Origin: Marinobacterium sedimentorum
Lineage (GTDB): Bacteria > Pseudomonadota > Gammaproteobacteria > Pseudomonadales > Balneatricaceae
NCBI RefSeq assembly: GCF_024267675.1
Contig: NZ_JALDYX010000001.1
Span: 434,001 to 498,000 of the forward strand
Reading direction: 5' to 3'
Length of the DNA: 64,000 nucleotides
The notes below the pieces were generated by a model. The model had not been told where the DNA came from, did no database searches, and worked only from the letters and a program-made list of their open reading frames with translations. Positions 1 through 9,836 of this stretch are shown one piece after another (the stretch's first letter is position 1; each line of letters opens with the position of its first letter). The position numbers and the translations under genes are program-made.

Positions 1-432
1 CGCGTATCACAGGTGGCACATAAAACAGGCATACCCATGTGGCGCGCGCTGCACTGTCGCTGTGGACAATTACGTTAGCAACTGCTTGATCCGCGGATCC
101 AACGCCTGACGGTTATTTTATTCGCGCATTGGACGCTTACCGTTACGGATGGGTTGAAAGTAGAGTCAATTGGAACACAAACGTACAAATAAAATAACTT
201 GTTACAAATATCCGCCCTCAACACAGAGCCCTTGTTAACTGCTGCGTGCTACAGACAGGCATCGTCCAGACAGTAATTGTCTCGCCGCAGACCATGCTGT
301 TTTACCTCTGCACAGCTCTATTTTGCACGTACTAGCGCCCGTCTCCCCCTAGCCGCACCTGGCCCGGACGGGCCTTCGTTGACAACACTGACCTGCCTAA
401 ATACCATTTGTAAAATTTATCTGGCCCAGACC
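1..432. other. Upstream region of the GntR-family gene, no gene seen
   Basis: No convincing coding region is seen here. The reading frame of the regulator stays open upstream of its ATG, but the translated sequence (rich in Arg, Pro and Cys) does not look like protein and no domain starts there. An AT-rich stretch around 180-220 is the likeliest promoter zone. It holds the 9-base dyad TTGTTACAA near 207-215, whose arms are separated by one base and so do not match the FadR-type operator TNGTNNNACNA. Confidence 0.4.
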
Positions 433-1140
433 ATGAACACTCAAAGAATCAAATCGCCGGAATCCCTGTCATCGCTGGTCTATGAAAAGATCCTTGCCGC
501 GATCACCAATGGCGAATACAGCGTTAATAAAAAGCTGCCCACCGAAGCCCAGCTATGCGATATCTACAACGTTTCGCGCCCGGTGATCAGAGAATCCTTA
601 ACCCGGCTCAAGGAAGACAACCTGGTGGTCTCCAGACGGGGCTCCGGCAGCTTCGTGATAAAGCGCCCCGACAGCACCGTGCTGCAGTTTTCCAGAATAT
701 CCAGCATCTCGGACATCCAGCGCTGCTTTGAATTCAGAACCAACATTGAGAGCGGCGCCGCCGGCCTTGCGGCCGTGCGCCATGCCAAAGAGCAGCTGGA
801 CAGAGTTATCAGTGCCGTCACGGCCATGACGGAGGCCAGCAAGCACCATGCTGTATCCACCGATGCAGACTTCGAGTTTCATATTGCCATTGCCGAAGCG
901 GCCAATAACAGCTACTACTCAACCGCGTTGAAGTCGCTGCAGGATAATATAAAAGAGGGTATGAACATCACCCACACACTGTCGCTGCAGGCCTCGGAAA
1001 AGCGCCTGAAGATGGTACAAGAAGAGCACGACGAGATTCTGGAGGCCATCGTAGCCGGCGACGGCCCGCGCGCCGAATCCGCCATGCGGGCCCACCTGAC
1101 CAATGCCAAGACCCGCATGTTCGAAGGTACCGGTGACTAG
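433..1140 (+). CDS. GntR-family transcriptional regulator, FadR subfamily (FCD domain)
   Basis: A 235-residue DNA-binding regulator. Residues 8-76 form the winged helix-turn-helix, with the recognition stretch VSRPVIRESLTRL and the wing GSGSF. Residues 90-225 form the all-helical FCD effector domain. Its metal/ligand residues can be placed at D146, H150, H199 and H221, the usual Asp plus three His of the family, which often sense carboxylates or sugar acids. The frame is open further upstream, but ATG 433 is chosen because homology-like sequence begins there. The stop codon TAG sits in the CTAG target site of a small inserted element. The neighbours do not reveal the regulated pathway; the target genes may lie left of the window. 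Confidence 0.9.
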   Translation: MNTQRIKSPESLSSLVYEKILAAITNGEYSVNKKLPTEAQLCDIYNVSRPVIRESLTRLKEDNLVVSRRGSGSFVIKRPDSTVLQFSRISSISDIQRCFEFRTNIESGAAGLAAVRHAKEQLDRVISAVTAMTEASKHHAVSTDADFEFHIAIAEAANNSYYSTALKSLQDNIKEGMNITHTLSLQASEKRLKMVQEEHDEILEAIVAGDGPRAESAMRAHLTNAKTRMFEGTGD

Positions 1141-1404
1141 TGTACTGCTTCGCTCTTAGAGGCGCTTTTAGCGAGTCGCCAGGAGGTTGACCGCACGGCG
1201 CATTTTCGAAGCCATAGTGGGCCTATTTCGAGGAAATGCAACACCGCGGACGGCCTCCTGGCGGCTCGCCCGCAGGGAGCTCGCCAATTCGCGCCCTGCT
1301 GCGTTGCCGCTCTTGGCAAGAGCCCCACTATTACCTGCGAACGGCGCCTTGCCGGACACGAATTGGCGGGCTCTATAAGCACCCATTAGGGCGAAGCAGT
1401 ACAC
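1140..1404. mobile_element. MITE-like element, 265 bp, inserted at CTAG
   Basis: The left end 1140-1158 and right end 1386-1404 are near-perfect terminal inverted repeats with core GTGTACTGCTTCGC. Each end abuts TA within CTAG (1137-1140 and 1404-1407), as expected for a TA duplication at a CTAG target. Inside are two long hairpins: arms 1171-1186 with 1254-1269 (15 of 16 pair) and arms 1277-1291 with 1359-1373 (14 of 15 pair). No transposase is encoded. Known biology: IS630/Tc1-mariner elements duplicate TA, and IS630 prefers CTAG. The inference is a non-autonomous MITE. It lies directly after the regulator stop codon and could act as a terminator-like structure. Confidence 0.65.
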
Positions 1405-1452
1405 TAGCGCCTGCAGGCGTTTGGAACCAACTGCACCACAGGGAGTACCGCA

Positions 1453-1782
1453 GTGAAAAGCTTCAACTATCTCGCTCTGTTCCTGGTGATCAGCCTTGGA
1501 GTTTGCGCAGGCAACCTGCTGTCCAACTATATCTCTGCCCAGTACGCGACCTATCAGCTGCAACGCGCCACCGAGGCCATCAGCAACCGCCTGAGTGCAC
1601 AACAGCAGCAACAGAACGAGGCTGCACGCGCTCAACGCAGCAACGATCGCCGGGGCCGCGCCCTGGCGCGCTCCTGCCAGGACTGGCAGCAGATGCACCG
1701 GCAACGTCCGAGCGACACCACCGACAAGGAGTCCCGGCGCCAGTGCGCACTCTACGCCAGATACGTTTCCGAAGGCCGCTAA
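1453..1782 (+). CDS. Small membrane-anchored protein of unknown function
   Basis: A 109-residue protein starting at GTG, preceded by an AGGGAG ribosome-binding site about eight bases upstream. Residues 5-25 are hydrophobic and could be a membrane anchor or uncleaved signal. They are followed by a Gln-rich, Arg-rich and probably helical segment (a run of five Gln near residue 50), and a C-terminal part with two Cys (in RSCQDW and RQCALY) that could form a disulfide if exported. It is alone on its strand between the MITE-like element and tRNA-Phe. I do not recognise a named family; similar small N-anchored proteins occur in pseudomonads. The clear start signal and protein-like composition support it being real. 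Confidence 0.6.
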   Translation: MKSFNYLALFLVISLGVCAGNLLSNYISAQYATYQLQRATEAISNRLSAQQQQQNEAARAQRSNDRRGRALARSCQDWQQMHRQRPSDTTDKESRRQCALYARYVSEGR

Positions 1783-1883
1783 GCCCCCGTCCGATCGCCA
1801 TTACAGCAGCAACGCGGCCCTGTGCATAAAGACCGAAAGCCGCAGCGGTTCGATGCAGTCTCACCCACTGAGCGATCAGACAC

Positions 1884-1913
1884 AAAAAAGCCCCACTATT
1901 GCTAGCGAGGCTT
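1884..1913 (-). terminator. Rho-independent terminator of tRNA-Phe
   Basis: Read on the minus strand just after the tRNA 3' end, AAGCCTC (1907-1913) pairs with GGGGCTT (1888-1894), including one G-U pair, and six T follow (1884-1889). The position suits termination of the tRNA-Phe transcript. Confidence 0.7.
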
Positions 1914-1925
1914 CTAAGCATTACT

Positions 1926-2001
1926 TGGTGCCCGGAGGCGGAATCGAACCACCGACACGAGGATTTTCAATCCTCTGCTCTACCGACTGAGCTATCCGGG
2001 C
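1926..2001 (-). tRNA. tRNA-Phe (anticodon GAA)
   Basis: A 76-nucleotide cloverleaf on the minus strand with the CCA end encoded. The acceptor stem is GCCCGGA/TCCGGGC, the D-loop region reads AGCTCAGTCGGTAGAGC, the anticodon loop is TTGAAAA with GAA between stems AGGAT and ATCCT, and the T-loop is GTTCGATTC. It closely resembles Escherichia coli tRNA-Phe. Confidence 0.97.
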
Positions 2002-2017
2002 AACTCAAGAGGCGCGT

Positions 2018-2046
2018 ATTATTCTCTTTGGGAGCCCTCATGTCAA
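2018..2046 (-). promoter_or_regulatory. Sigma-70 promoter of tRNA-Phe
   Basis: On the minus strand a perfect -35 TTGACA (2041-2046) is followed after exactly 17 bases by the -10 AATAAT (2018-2023). The expected transcription start is near 2011, about ten bases before the mature tRNA 5' end at 2001. Confidence 0.8.
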
Positions 2047-2118
2047 CGCTATATTTCCATAAATTTCATGGGTTTTGTGATAAATACCAGAACACCACAG
2101 AGCCAGGTTAACGGCTGG

Positions 2119-2469
2119 TCAGTGATCATCCATAAAGCGCTTCGCATACTCCTGACCCTGGGTATTATCCTCCCACTCAAGGCGATGATGCAGCGCACTC
2201 TTGGCCAGCATATGGGTACTGACGGGCGTGGTGAGCAGCAGAAATACAGCGATAAGCAGCTGATTCATGCTCAGTACACCGCTGTTCCAGGAAGACAACA
2301 GCAGGGCGCCGATCAGCAGCCCCCACATTCCCAGGGTCGTAGCCTTGGTGGGCGCGTGCATGCGCGTATAGAAGTCCGGCATGCGCACCAGCCCCAGCGA
2401 GCCCAGCAGTATAAAGGTGCCACCACCTAGCAGCAGCAACGAGACAATCAGTTCAAACCAGAATGGCAT
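2119..2469 (-). CDS. mnhG: Mrp-type cation/proton antiporter subunit G
   Basis: A 116-residue membrane protein, the last gene of the six-gene Mrp (Mnh/Sha/Pha) operon. The family is recognised from three hydrophobic segments (about 7-27, 42-62 and 66-86) and the conserved region RMPDFYTRMHAPTKATTLG after the first segment. MnhG is a small subunit of the large antiporter complex that exchanges Na+ or K+ for H+ across the inner membrane. It is separated from mnhF by 66 bases, whereas the other genes touch or overlap. The C-terminus is hydrophilic and rich in His and Glu. Whether this complex prefers Na+ or K+ cannot be told from sequence. Confidence 0.93.
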   Translation of the reverse strand: MPFWFELIVSLLLLGGGTFILLGSLGLVRMPDFYTRMHAPTKATTLGMWGLLIGALLLSSWNSGVLSMNQLLIAVFLLLTTPVSTHMLAKSALHHRLEWEDNTQGQEYAKRFMDDH

Positions 2470-2535
2470 AGGCCAGCCTCCTTATTGCGTATTCATGACC
2501 TGGCAAGGCGCAGACAGAGCGCCAATGCCAGTGTC

Positions 2536-2805
2536 CTATTCGATAATGTCGCCACGCAGCATGTACTTGCACACCGCCACTGTGCTGACAAAGCCCAGCA
2601 GGGCGATCAGCAGTGCGGCCTCAAAATAAAGCTCTGTCGCCTTCCAGAGCCCGAACAGAATGATCAGTGCGCTGCTGTTGATGTACAGCGTATCCAGCGC
2701 CAGCACCCGGTCCGGCAGCCCCGAACGGGTGTGCAGGCTCCACAGGTTCATCAGCATCGCCAGACACAGCATGGCGAACACCAGGGGTATGACCCAGCTC
2801 AACAT
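2536..2805 (-). CDS. mnhF: Mrp-type cation/proton antiporter subunit F
   Basis: An 89-residue protein with three predicted membrane helices (about 4-22, 36-55 and 62-80). The segment SGLPDRVLALDTLYIN holds the Asp-Arg and Asp residues conserved in MnhF/PhaF. Its start codon lies inside the end of mnhE (7-base overlap), so the two are probably translationally coupled. It assembles with the A-G subunits in the inner membrane; in related complexes all subunits are needed for activity. Confidence 0.93.
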   Translation of the reverse strand: MLSWVIPLVFAMLCLAMLMNLWSLHTRSGLPDRVLALDTLYINSSALIILFGLWKATELYFEAALLIALLGFVSTVAVCKYMLRGDIIE

Positions 2806-3287
2806 TCGAAAATCTCCCGCAGCGGTGTCTCGTAACGGTGCTTGATGGTTGCGATCAACTGCGCCTCGTCTTCCAGATCAAGTACATGCAACAACAAGCG
2901 GCTGCGATCCGCCGACACATCGGCGCTCAGGGTACCCGGCGTCAGTGAAATGGTGCTGGCCAGCACCGTGATGGGAAAGTCCCGGGTAATATCCAGCGGC
3001 ACTTCAACAAAGGCCGGGCGCAGCTTCAGCTGTGGCCGCAGCATCAGCTGCGCCACTTCCATATTGGCCACCAGAATGTCCCAAAGCACCCGAAACAGGA
3101 ACATCAGCGCCTTGAGCGGGTGGCGGATGGCGGGCTGGGGGTTGCGCAGATGCTTTGTCAGCAGCGGAATCATCACCGCCAGCACGGACCCCAGCAGCAG
3201 ATGGCCGGGCGCGACCGTCTGATTCAGCAACAGCCAGACCAGCAGCAACAGCAAACTGGTATAGGGTAATGGCAGCCAGGTACGCAT
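2799..3287 (-). CDS. mnhE: Mrp-type cation/proton antiporter subunit E
   Basis: A 162-residue protein with two closely spaced N-terminal membrane segments (about 8-45) followed by a cytoplasmic domain. The conserved MnhE region is visible as ANMEVAQLMLRP, ITVLASTISLTPGT and the downstream Asp-rich LHVLDLED. Length and order match the family. It starts one base after the mnhD stop and overlaps mnhF by 7 bases. Confidence 0.93.
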   Translation of the reverse strand: MRTWLPLPYTSLLLLLVWLLLNQTVAPGHLLLGSVLAVMIPLLTKHLRNPQPAIRHPLKALMFLFRVLWDILVANMEVAQLMLRPQLKLRPAFVEVPLDITRDFPITVLASTISLTPGTLSADVSADRSRLLLHVLDLEDEAQLIATIKHRYETPLREIFEC

Positions 3288-3288
3288 C

Positions 3289-4812
3289 TTATTTGACCTC
3301 CACCAACTGAGTCATCGGCGGCAAAACGCTGCCGATCTGGCCCTGAACATCATGCAGCTGCTGCGCCGTGGCGGCCACCATTTGCGTCACAGGCCCGGCA
3401 AAAACCGACAGCAGCAGAGGCATGGCAAGCAGCATTACTGTTGCCAGCAGCTGCACCGGATGGGCCCGCAGAATCTCGACAGGCTTGCCCGCCGGATTCC
3501 AGAACAGGGTACTGCCTGCGCGGGACAGCATAATCAGCGTCACCAGACTGCTGCCCAGCAGCAGCGGCCAGAGCCAGCTCATTTCAGCTACGCTGCTGGC
3601 GGCACTGAGCATCAGCACCTTGCCGACAAAGCCCGCCAGCGGCGGCATGCCGATAACCGCAATGGCGCCGATAAAGAACAGCGACCCCAGCAGTCGACCC
3701 TGCCCCACGCCACGCCCCGGCACCAGCCGATCGCCTACCTTGCCGCGCTGACGTGCAATCAGGTCGGCCAGCAGGAAAAGACCGCCACTGATCAGGGTGC
3801 TGTGCAGCAGGTAATAGAGCGCCGCCGCCGTGGCATTTTCACGCTGCATTGCAATGACCGCCAGCAATGTGCCAACCGAGACGATAATCAGGTTGGCAAT
3901 CAGCCGGCGCAGGTCCTGCGAGGCCAATACACCGATGGAACCGATCAGAATTGTCATCAGGCCCAGAGGCCAGAGCCAGGGGCCGGCAATATGACTCAGC
4001 GGCCCGGCTGCGTCACCGAAAACCACCGTGAACACCCGCAGGATGGCGTAGATGCCCACCTTGGTCATGATCGCAAAGAGCGCTGCCACCGCCGGTGTCG
4101 AGGCCGCGTAGGCCGCTGGCAGCCAGAACTGCAGCGGCAACATGGCGGCCTTGAGTCCGAACACGATCAGCAGCATCAGGCCTCCGGCACGTACCAGGGG
4201 CGCTTCAGCGGGGTCCAGCTGCTGCACCTTGAGCGCCAGATCAGCGATGTTCAGCGTCCCCAGGGTGCCGTACAGAATGCCCAGCGCAAACAGGAAGATG
4301 GCCGAACCCGCCAGATTCAAAATCACATAGTGCAGTCCGGCCCGCGTACGCGTCTTGCCACCGCCGAACATCAGCAGGCCATAGGAGGCGATGAGCAGAA
4401 TCTCGAAGAATACGAACAGGTTGAACAGGTCGCCGGTCAGGAAGGCGCCGTTGATACCCAGAATCTGGAACTGCAGCAGCGGCTGGAAAAAGGAGCCCTC
4501 CTCATCCCGGGGGCCGAAGGTATAGAGCAGCGAACAGAAAGCCAGCACCGAGGTCAGCAGCAGCAACAGGGTACTGAGGCGATCGGCCACCATCACAATG
4601 CCAAAGGGCGCGGCCCAGTCTCCCACCGCATAAACCCCTGTCTCCCCCTGCTGTGCCTGCTGCACCAGCAGAACACTGATCAGCATAGTGGCAGCCGACA
4701 GCACCAGGGCAAAGTTGCGCTGGCGCACGCGGCTCTCGGTCAGGGGGGGCAGCAACATCAGCAGGCCGCCGAGCAGCGGCAGAATAAGCGGTAACAGGAT
4801 CAGATGCTGCAT
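3289..4812 (-). CDS. mnhD: Mrp-type cation/proton antiporter subunit D (complex-I-like)
   Basis: A 507-residue polytopic protein of the proton-translocating NuoL/M/N superfamily. Family marks include LTGDLFNLFVFFEILLIASY with its membrane Glu, an interrupted-helix Lys region at LKAAMLPLQFWLPAAYA, and LLHSTLISGGLF. About 14 membrane helices are expected. With subunit A it is thought to form the ion pathway. It starts two bases after the mnhC stop (one base between), consistent with one polycistronic mRNA. Confidence 0.95.
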   Translation of the reverse strand: MQHLILLPLILPLLGGLLMLLPPLTESRVRQRNFALVLSAATMLISVLLVQQAQQGETGVYAVGDWAAPFGIVMVADRLSTLLLLLTSVLAFCSLLYTFGPRDEEGSFFQPLLQFQILGINGAFLTGDLFNLFVFFEILLIASYGLLMFGGGKTRTRAGLHYVILNLAGSAIFLFALGILYGTLGTLNIADLALKVQQLDPAEAPLVRAGGLMLLIVFGLKAAMLPLQFWLPAAYAASTPAVAALFAIMTKVGIYAILRVFTVVFGDAAGPLSHIAGPWLWPLGLMTILIGSIGVLASQDLRRLIANLIIVSVGTLLAVIAMQRENATAAALYYLLHSTLISGGLFLLADLIARQRGKVGDRLVPGRGVGQGRLLGSLFFIGAIAVIGMPPLAGFVGKVLMLSAASSVAEMSWLWPLLLGSSLVTLIMLSRAGSTLFWNPAGKPVEILRAHPVQLLATVMLLAMPLLLSVFAGPVTQMVAATAQQLHDVQGQIGSVLPPMTQLVEVK

Positions 4813-4813
4813 C

Positions 4814-5167
4814 TCAGCTGCGCTCCTCTGAATCCAGCACTATTTCCGGCACGCGGCCGTCCACATGGTCGTTGCCAAGGTCTCCCCGGGCACGCATGGC
4901 CAGAATGACGACAAAGGCTGTCATGGCAAAACCAATCACTATCGCAGTCAGCACCAGCGCCTGGGGCAGCGGATCGGCATGATTGCTGCCGGCACCCAGC
5001 ACCGCGGCGGCACTGTCATTCAGGCGCCCGGAAGAGAACAGAAACAGGTTCACACCATAAGACAGCAGGGTCAGACCCACCACCACGGGAAAGGTGCGTC
5101 CGCGCAGCAGCAGGAACACACCTGCAGCGGTCAGAACGCCGACACAAACGGCATACAGGGCTTCCAT
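4814..5167 (-). CDS. mnhC: Mrp-type cation/proton antiporter subunit C (NuoK-like)
   Basis: A 117-residue three-helix subunit related to NuoK of complex I. The conserved motif LTLLSYGVNLFLFSSGR in the second helix and DPLPQALVLTAIVIGFA in the third are clear. ATG 5167 is preferred over the TTG three bases earlier because AGGAG lies seven bases before the ATG. That ATG overlaps the stop of the upstream subunit by one base (TGATG), a typical coupling arrangement. The C-terminal tail (about 95-117) is acidic. Confidence 0.93.
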   Translation of the reverse strand: MEALYAVCVGVLTAAGVFLLLRGRTFPVVVGLTLLSYGVNLFLFSSGRLNDSAAAVLGAGSNHADPLPQALVLTAIVIGFAMTAFVVILAMRARGDLGNDHVDGRVPEIVLDSEERS

Positions 5168-7962
5168 CAATCTTGCTCCTTGGTCACAGGTCTTTCACTG
5201 GTAGTCATCTGACCGAGATTGGCAAGAATCAGCAGCGTGGATCCCACCACGGTCATGTAAACCCCCAGATCAAAGGCCATGGCGCTGGCCAGTTCGAACT
5301 CGCCCACCAGCGGCAGCTCGAAGTGACCGAACCAGGACGTCAGGAAGGGTCGGCCAAACAGCCAGCTGGCCGCACCGGTCAGGGTCGACAACAGCACACC
5401 ACAACCAATCAGGCGCGGATAGGTCACCCGTACCCGCGCCTTCATCCAGTCCACGCCCTGGGCCATGTACTGCAGAATCAACGCCACCGCCGTCACCAGT
5501 CCGGCGATAAAGCCGCCGCCCGGCATATTGTGGCCGCGCAGGAAAATAAACGCCGACACCAGCAACGCCAGCGGCAGCACGCTCTGGGAAATGGTAGCCA
5601 GCACCAGTGGATAACGGTCCCGGGCCCAGCTACGGCCATCAGCATCCCCCGAGGGCATGAACAGCCGCAGCCCCGCCAACAGGTTGTAAATGCCCAGCGC
5701 CGCTATCCCCAGTACGGTGATTTCACCCAGGGTATCGAAGCCTCGGAAGTCCACCAGGATGACGTTGACGACATTGTCGCCACCGCCGCCGGTTTTGCTG
5801 TTCTGCAGAAAGAAGTCCGAAATCGGATTGAAGCTGCGTGTCAGCATCGCGTAGCTGATCGAGCCCATCAGGCCACCGATCATAATCGACAGCGACAGGT
5901 CTCGCAGTATGTGACTCGGGCGTGATTCCCGCGGCGTGCGCTGCGGCAGGAAAAACAGCGCCAGCATCAGCAGGATCAGGGTCACCACCTCCACCACCAG
6001 CTGCGTCAGGGCCAGATCCGGTGCTGAAAAGCGCGCAAACACCAGCGACACCACCAGCCCCACAACAGACAGCATCAGCAAGGCCACGACCCGGTTGCGG
6101 TTGTAAATCACCGTGGCAACGGCACCGATGCACAGCAGCAGCGCCATGGCCACGGCAACCCCATCCAGCGGCAGCTGAGGCCGGCTGCCGGTCAGGCTCA
6201 CCAGATCCAGCATCGACTGTCCCGCCAGCAGTACCCACAACAGCAGCATCAGCACCAGGTAGCGCTGCAGCGAGCCGTTATCGAGCCACTCCAGCAGCCA
6301 GCTCGCGGCCGCAACCAGACGCCGAACCAGGCGTTCAAAGGCCTCATTGGCATTGAACTCCGGGAACTGCTTCTGAAACGCATAGATATTGCGGCGATTG
6401 AAATACACCAGCAAACCGCCGCACATGGCCACCAGGCTCATGATCAGTGGCGTATTGATGCCATGCCAGATCGCCAGACTGTACTCGGGCAGCGCACCGC
6501 CCAGCACCGCGGACGAAGCCAGCGCCAGCAGCGGACCCACCACCAGGCTCGGGAATATACCCACCAGCAGACAGAGCGCCACCAGAATTTCCACCGGCAC
6601 TTTCATGTAGCGCGGGGGTTCATGGGGTGTCCGGGGCAGGTTGATCGGCTCGCCGTTGAAAAAGACATCGTGAATAAAGCGTGTCGAATAGGCTACCGAG
6701 AAGATCCCGGCCAGGGTTGCCAGCACCGGAATAATCCACGACAGGGAGCCCAGGAAATCCTGCTGCAGGGTTTCGGCAAAGAACATTTCCTTGGACAGGA
6801 AGCCGTTCATCAGCGGCACGCCGGCCATCGCCAGGGCCGCCACCATGGCCAGGGCCGCGGTATAGGGCATGTATTTCCACATGCCGTTGATACGGCGCAT
6901 GTCCCGCGTGCCGCACTCGTGGTCGATGATGCCGGCGGCCATGAACAGCGAGGCCTTGAAGGTGGCATGGTTGATAATATGGAACACCGCCGCCACAGCA
7001 CCGAGCTTGGTGCCCAGGCCAAACAGCATCGTAATCAGACCCAGATGGCTGACCGTGGAGTAGGCCAGCAGACCCTTCAGGTCATGCTTGAACAGGGCGA
7101 AGTAAGCGCCCACTAGCATCGTTGTAAGGCCCGTCAGGCTGACCAGCGCAAACCAGAGATCGGTGCCGGACAGCGCAGGATAAAGCCTGGCCAGCAAAAA
7201 GAGCCCGGCCTTGACCATGGTGGCCGAGTGCAGATAGGCGCTGACAGGCGTTGGCGCCGCCATGGCATGAGGCAGCCAGAAATGGAACGGAAACTGCGCC
7301 GACTTGGTAAAGACACCCAGCAGCACCAGCACCAAAGTGACCGGGTACCAGGCATGCGCGCGAATCAGATCGCCGCTGGCCAGAATCACATCCAGCTCGT
7401 AGCTGCCGGTGATCTTGCCCAGCAGCAGAATACCGCCCAGCAGTGCCAGGCCGCCTGCGCCGGTTACGGTCACCGCCATGCGAGCCCCCCGGCGGGCCTC
7501 GCTCTTGTGCCACCAGTAGCCGATCAGCAGAAAGGAGCTGATACTGGTCAGCTCCCAAAACATCCACAGCTGCAGCAGGTTGCCCGACAACACTATGCCC
7601 AGCATCGCCGTCATGAACAGCATCAGATAGGCGTACAGCCGTGCCATGGAATCCTGCGCCGACAGGTAATAGCGCGCGTAGAGGATAACCAGCAGGCCAA
7701 TGCCCAGAATCAGAATGGAAAACAGCAGCGCCAGGCCATCAAAGCGAAAGCTGATATTCAGCCCCAGCGCCGGCAGCCACTCCAGCTGCGCCTGAATCGA
7801 ATTGCTGCCCTCAAGCTGGGGAATAAGGCTTAGCGTCAGCAGCAGTGCCAGTGCCGGCAGTACCGCCGTGGCCCAGGCACAGGCCGTGCGTCCCAGGCCC
7901 GACGCCAGAATGGGGACGAGCGCCCCCAACAGTGGCAGCAGGGGTATCCACATGAGAATCAT
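5167..7962 (-). CDS. mnhA: Mrp-type cation/proton antiporter, fused subunits A and B
   Basis: A 931-residue first gene of the operon. Residues 1 to about 760 are the NuoL-like A subunit, with [50 protein letters not shown] (split here: [19 protein letters not shown] then HSATMV) and the H-rich stretch [15 protein letters not shown]. The last ~170 residues form the B subunit, with [16 protein letters not shown] and the final helices. In many Gram-negatives A and B are fused exactly like this (PhaAB/ShaA type), whereas Bacillus and Staphylococcus have separate genes. The 324-base gap upstream must carry the operon promoter; no consensus hexamers stand out there. Confidence 0.95.
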   Translation of the reverse strand: MILMWIPLLPLLGALVPILASGLGRTACAWATAVLPALALLLTLSLIPQLEGSNSIQAQLEWLPALGLNISFRFDGLALLFSILILGIGLLVILYARYYLSAQDSMARLYAYLMLFMTAMLGIVLSGNLLQLWMFWELTSISSFLLIGYWWHKSEARRGARMAVTVTGAGGLALLGGILLLGKITGSYELDVILASGDLIRAHAWYPVTLVLVLLGVFTKSAQFPFHFWLPHAMAAPTPVSAYLHSATMVKAGLFLLARLYPALSGTDLWFALVSLTGLTTMLVGAYFALFKHDLKGLLAYSTVSHLGLITMLFGLGTKLGAVAAVFHIINHATFKASLFMAAGIIDHECGTRDMRRINGMWKYMPYTAALAMVAALAMAGVPLMNGFLSKEMFFAETLQQDFLGSLSWIIPVLATLAGIFSVAYSTRFIHDVFFNGEPINLPRTPHEPPRYMKVPVEILVALCLLVGIFPSLVVGPLLALASSAVLGGALPEYSLAIWHGINTPLIMSLVAMCGGLLVYFNRRNIYAFQKQFPEFNANEAFERLVRRLVAAASWLLEWLDNGSLQRYLVLMLLLWVLLAGQSMLDLVSLTGSRPQLPLDGVAVAMALLLCIGAVATVIYNRNRVVALLMLSVVGLVVSLVFARFSAPDLALTQLVVEVVTLILLMLALFFLPQRTPRESRPSHILRDLSLSIMIGGLMGSISYAMLTRSFNPISDFFLQNSKTGGGGDNVVNVILVDFRGFDTLGEITVLGIAALGIYNLLAGLRLFMPSGDADGRSWARDRYPLVLATISQSVLPLALLVSAFIFLRGHNMPGGGFIAGLVTAVALILQYMAQGVDWMKARVRVTYPRLIGCGVLLSTLTGAASWLFGRPFLTSWFGHFELPLVGEFELASAMAFDLGVYMTVVGSTLLILANLGQMTTSERPVTKEQD

Positions 7963-8286
7963 GCCGTGTTCATTCCTGTTCCAGGCAAAATTGATGGTGA
8001 GCGGGCCAAAATCCCAGGGCCCGAAAGCATGGCAACGAGACTGGCCACTTCACTCCGGTGCAAGCCAAGGCCCATGTAAGCAGGGCCCTGCAGGCTGTCC
8101 GAAAAAGCGCCCTGGCAGCCTGTAGGACTTAACACTGATCTACTGCGGAAAGGCCGAATTTGGTCATTTTCCGTACTCTTTTTTGTTAAATAGCACCACT
8201 ATTTGCCGCAAAAGAGCTCAAAAACTGCTTCAAATCGGTCGCTCTCTCGCTACGACCGGCCAAGTCCGACAGGCTGCTAGCAGGGA
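7963..8286. other. Intergenic region between the Mrp operon and yggX
   Basis: No gene is seen in 324 bases. Positions 7963-8113 should contain the minus-strand promoter of the Mrp operon, although no strong -35/-10 pair is evident. Positions 8115-8277 are a palindromic repeat, described separately, which abuts the 3' end of yggX. Confidence 0.5.
8115..8277. repeat. Palindromic repeat element, long copy
   Basis: The ends GCAGCCTGTAGGACTT (8115-8130) and its inverted partner (8262-8277) match at 15 of 16 positions, framing a 163-base element. The left 30 bases recur at 28390-28422 in a shortened copy, so this is a dispersed family. The interior has a T-rich run (8178-8184) and further short dyads. 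It lies directly downstream of yggX on the minus strand and could stop or stabilise that transcript. REP/BIME-type or small MITE-type origin cannot be separated by eye. Confidence 0.65.
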
Positions 8287-8565
8287 TCAGGAGGCGTCGC
8301 TAGGCGGAACGTAGCCTTCGGCCTGGGCGTAATCATCACCGCGCATGAATTTATCCATTTCCTTCTGCAAAAATTCGCGGGTCGAGGGATCCATCATGTT
8401 CAGGTGCTTCTCGTTGATCAGCAGCGTCTGATGGGCGGTCCATTCGGTCCAGGCCTGCTGGGAAATATGCTCGTAGATATCCATGCCCTTTGGGCCGGGA
8501 TAGGGCGGACGCGCTAGACCTTCCAGCTCCTGTTGGTACTTGCGGCAGAATACGGTACGGGTCAT
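8287..8565 (-). CDS. yggX: Probable Fe(2+)-trafficking protein YggX
   Basis: A 92-residue cytosolic protein. The family signature is the N-terminal [13 protein letters not shown] with its conserved Cys7, followed by PPYPGPKG, the helix SQQAWTEW and the ending EGYVPP. YggX helps protect Fe-S enzymes from oxidative damage and is thought to handle labile iron. It follows mutY, whose product carries a 4Fe-4S cluster; mutY-yggX adjacency is common in gammaproteobacteria. A GGAG ribosome-binding site lies before the ATG. The gap of 227 bases to mutY suggests it may also have its own promoter. Confidence 0.96.
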   Translation of the reverse strand: MTRTVFCRKYQQELEGLARPPYPGPKGMDIYEHISQQAWTEWTAHQTLLINEKHLNMMDPSTREFLQKEMDKFMRGDDYAQAEGYVPPSDAS

Positions 8566-8762
8566 CGGTGTCTCCGAATAAATTACTTTTTAACCTTGCG
8601 GACAAACCGACTCAGGCTCGGAGTCGACCGTCACGCCAAAGGCTCTTTGATCCATCATAAGCATGGCCGCCATTAACCTGGCGCTCGCACTGGCCAGCGG
8701 CCAGTGATGCAGCATCCATGCATCATGTATTAACCCGTCGGGTTGATAGTGTCTCCAGCGGT

Positions 8763-8783
8763 GAAGCCCTCGGGCTTACACCG
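8763..8783 (-). terminator. Possible hairpin after mutY
   Basis: GTGAAGCCC pairs with GGGCTTACAC around a short loop, with one bulged base, ten bases beyond the mutY stop. There is no T-run on the minus strand, so it may only attenuate or stabilise the mRNA. Confidence 0.3.
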
Positions 8784-8792
8784 GCTGTCGGC

Positions 8793-9835
<1,043 letters not shown>

Positions 9836-9836
<1 letters not shown>

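Noticed and set aside
277..432. N-terminal extension of the GntR-family regulator (52 extra residues)
   Set aside because: The translated stretch is Arg/Pro/Cys-rich and unlike any regulator N-terminus; domain sequence starts right after ATG 433.
3352..4794. Long plus-strand open frame opposite mnhD
   Set aside because: It is Gln/His/Arg-rich antisense sequence of a GC-rich membrane-protein gene with no domain; the minus-strand mnhD is certain.
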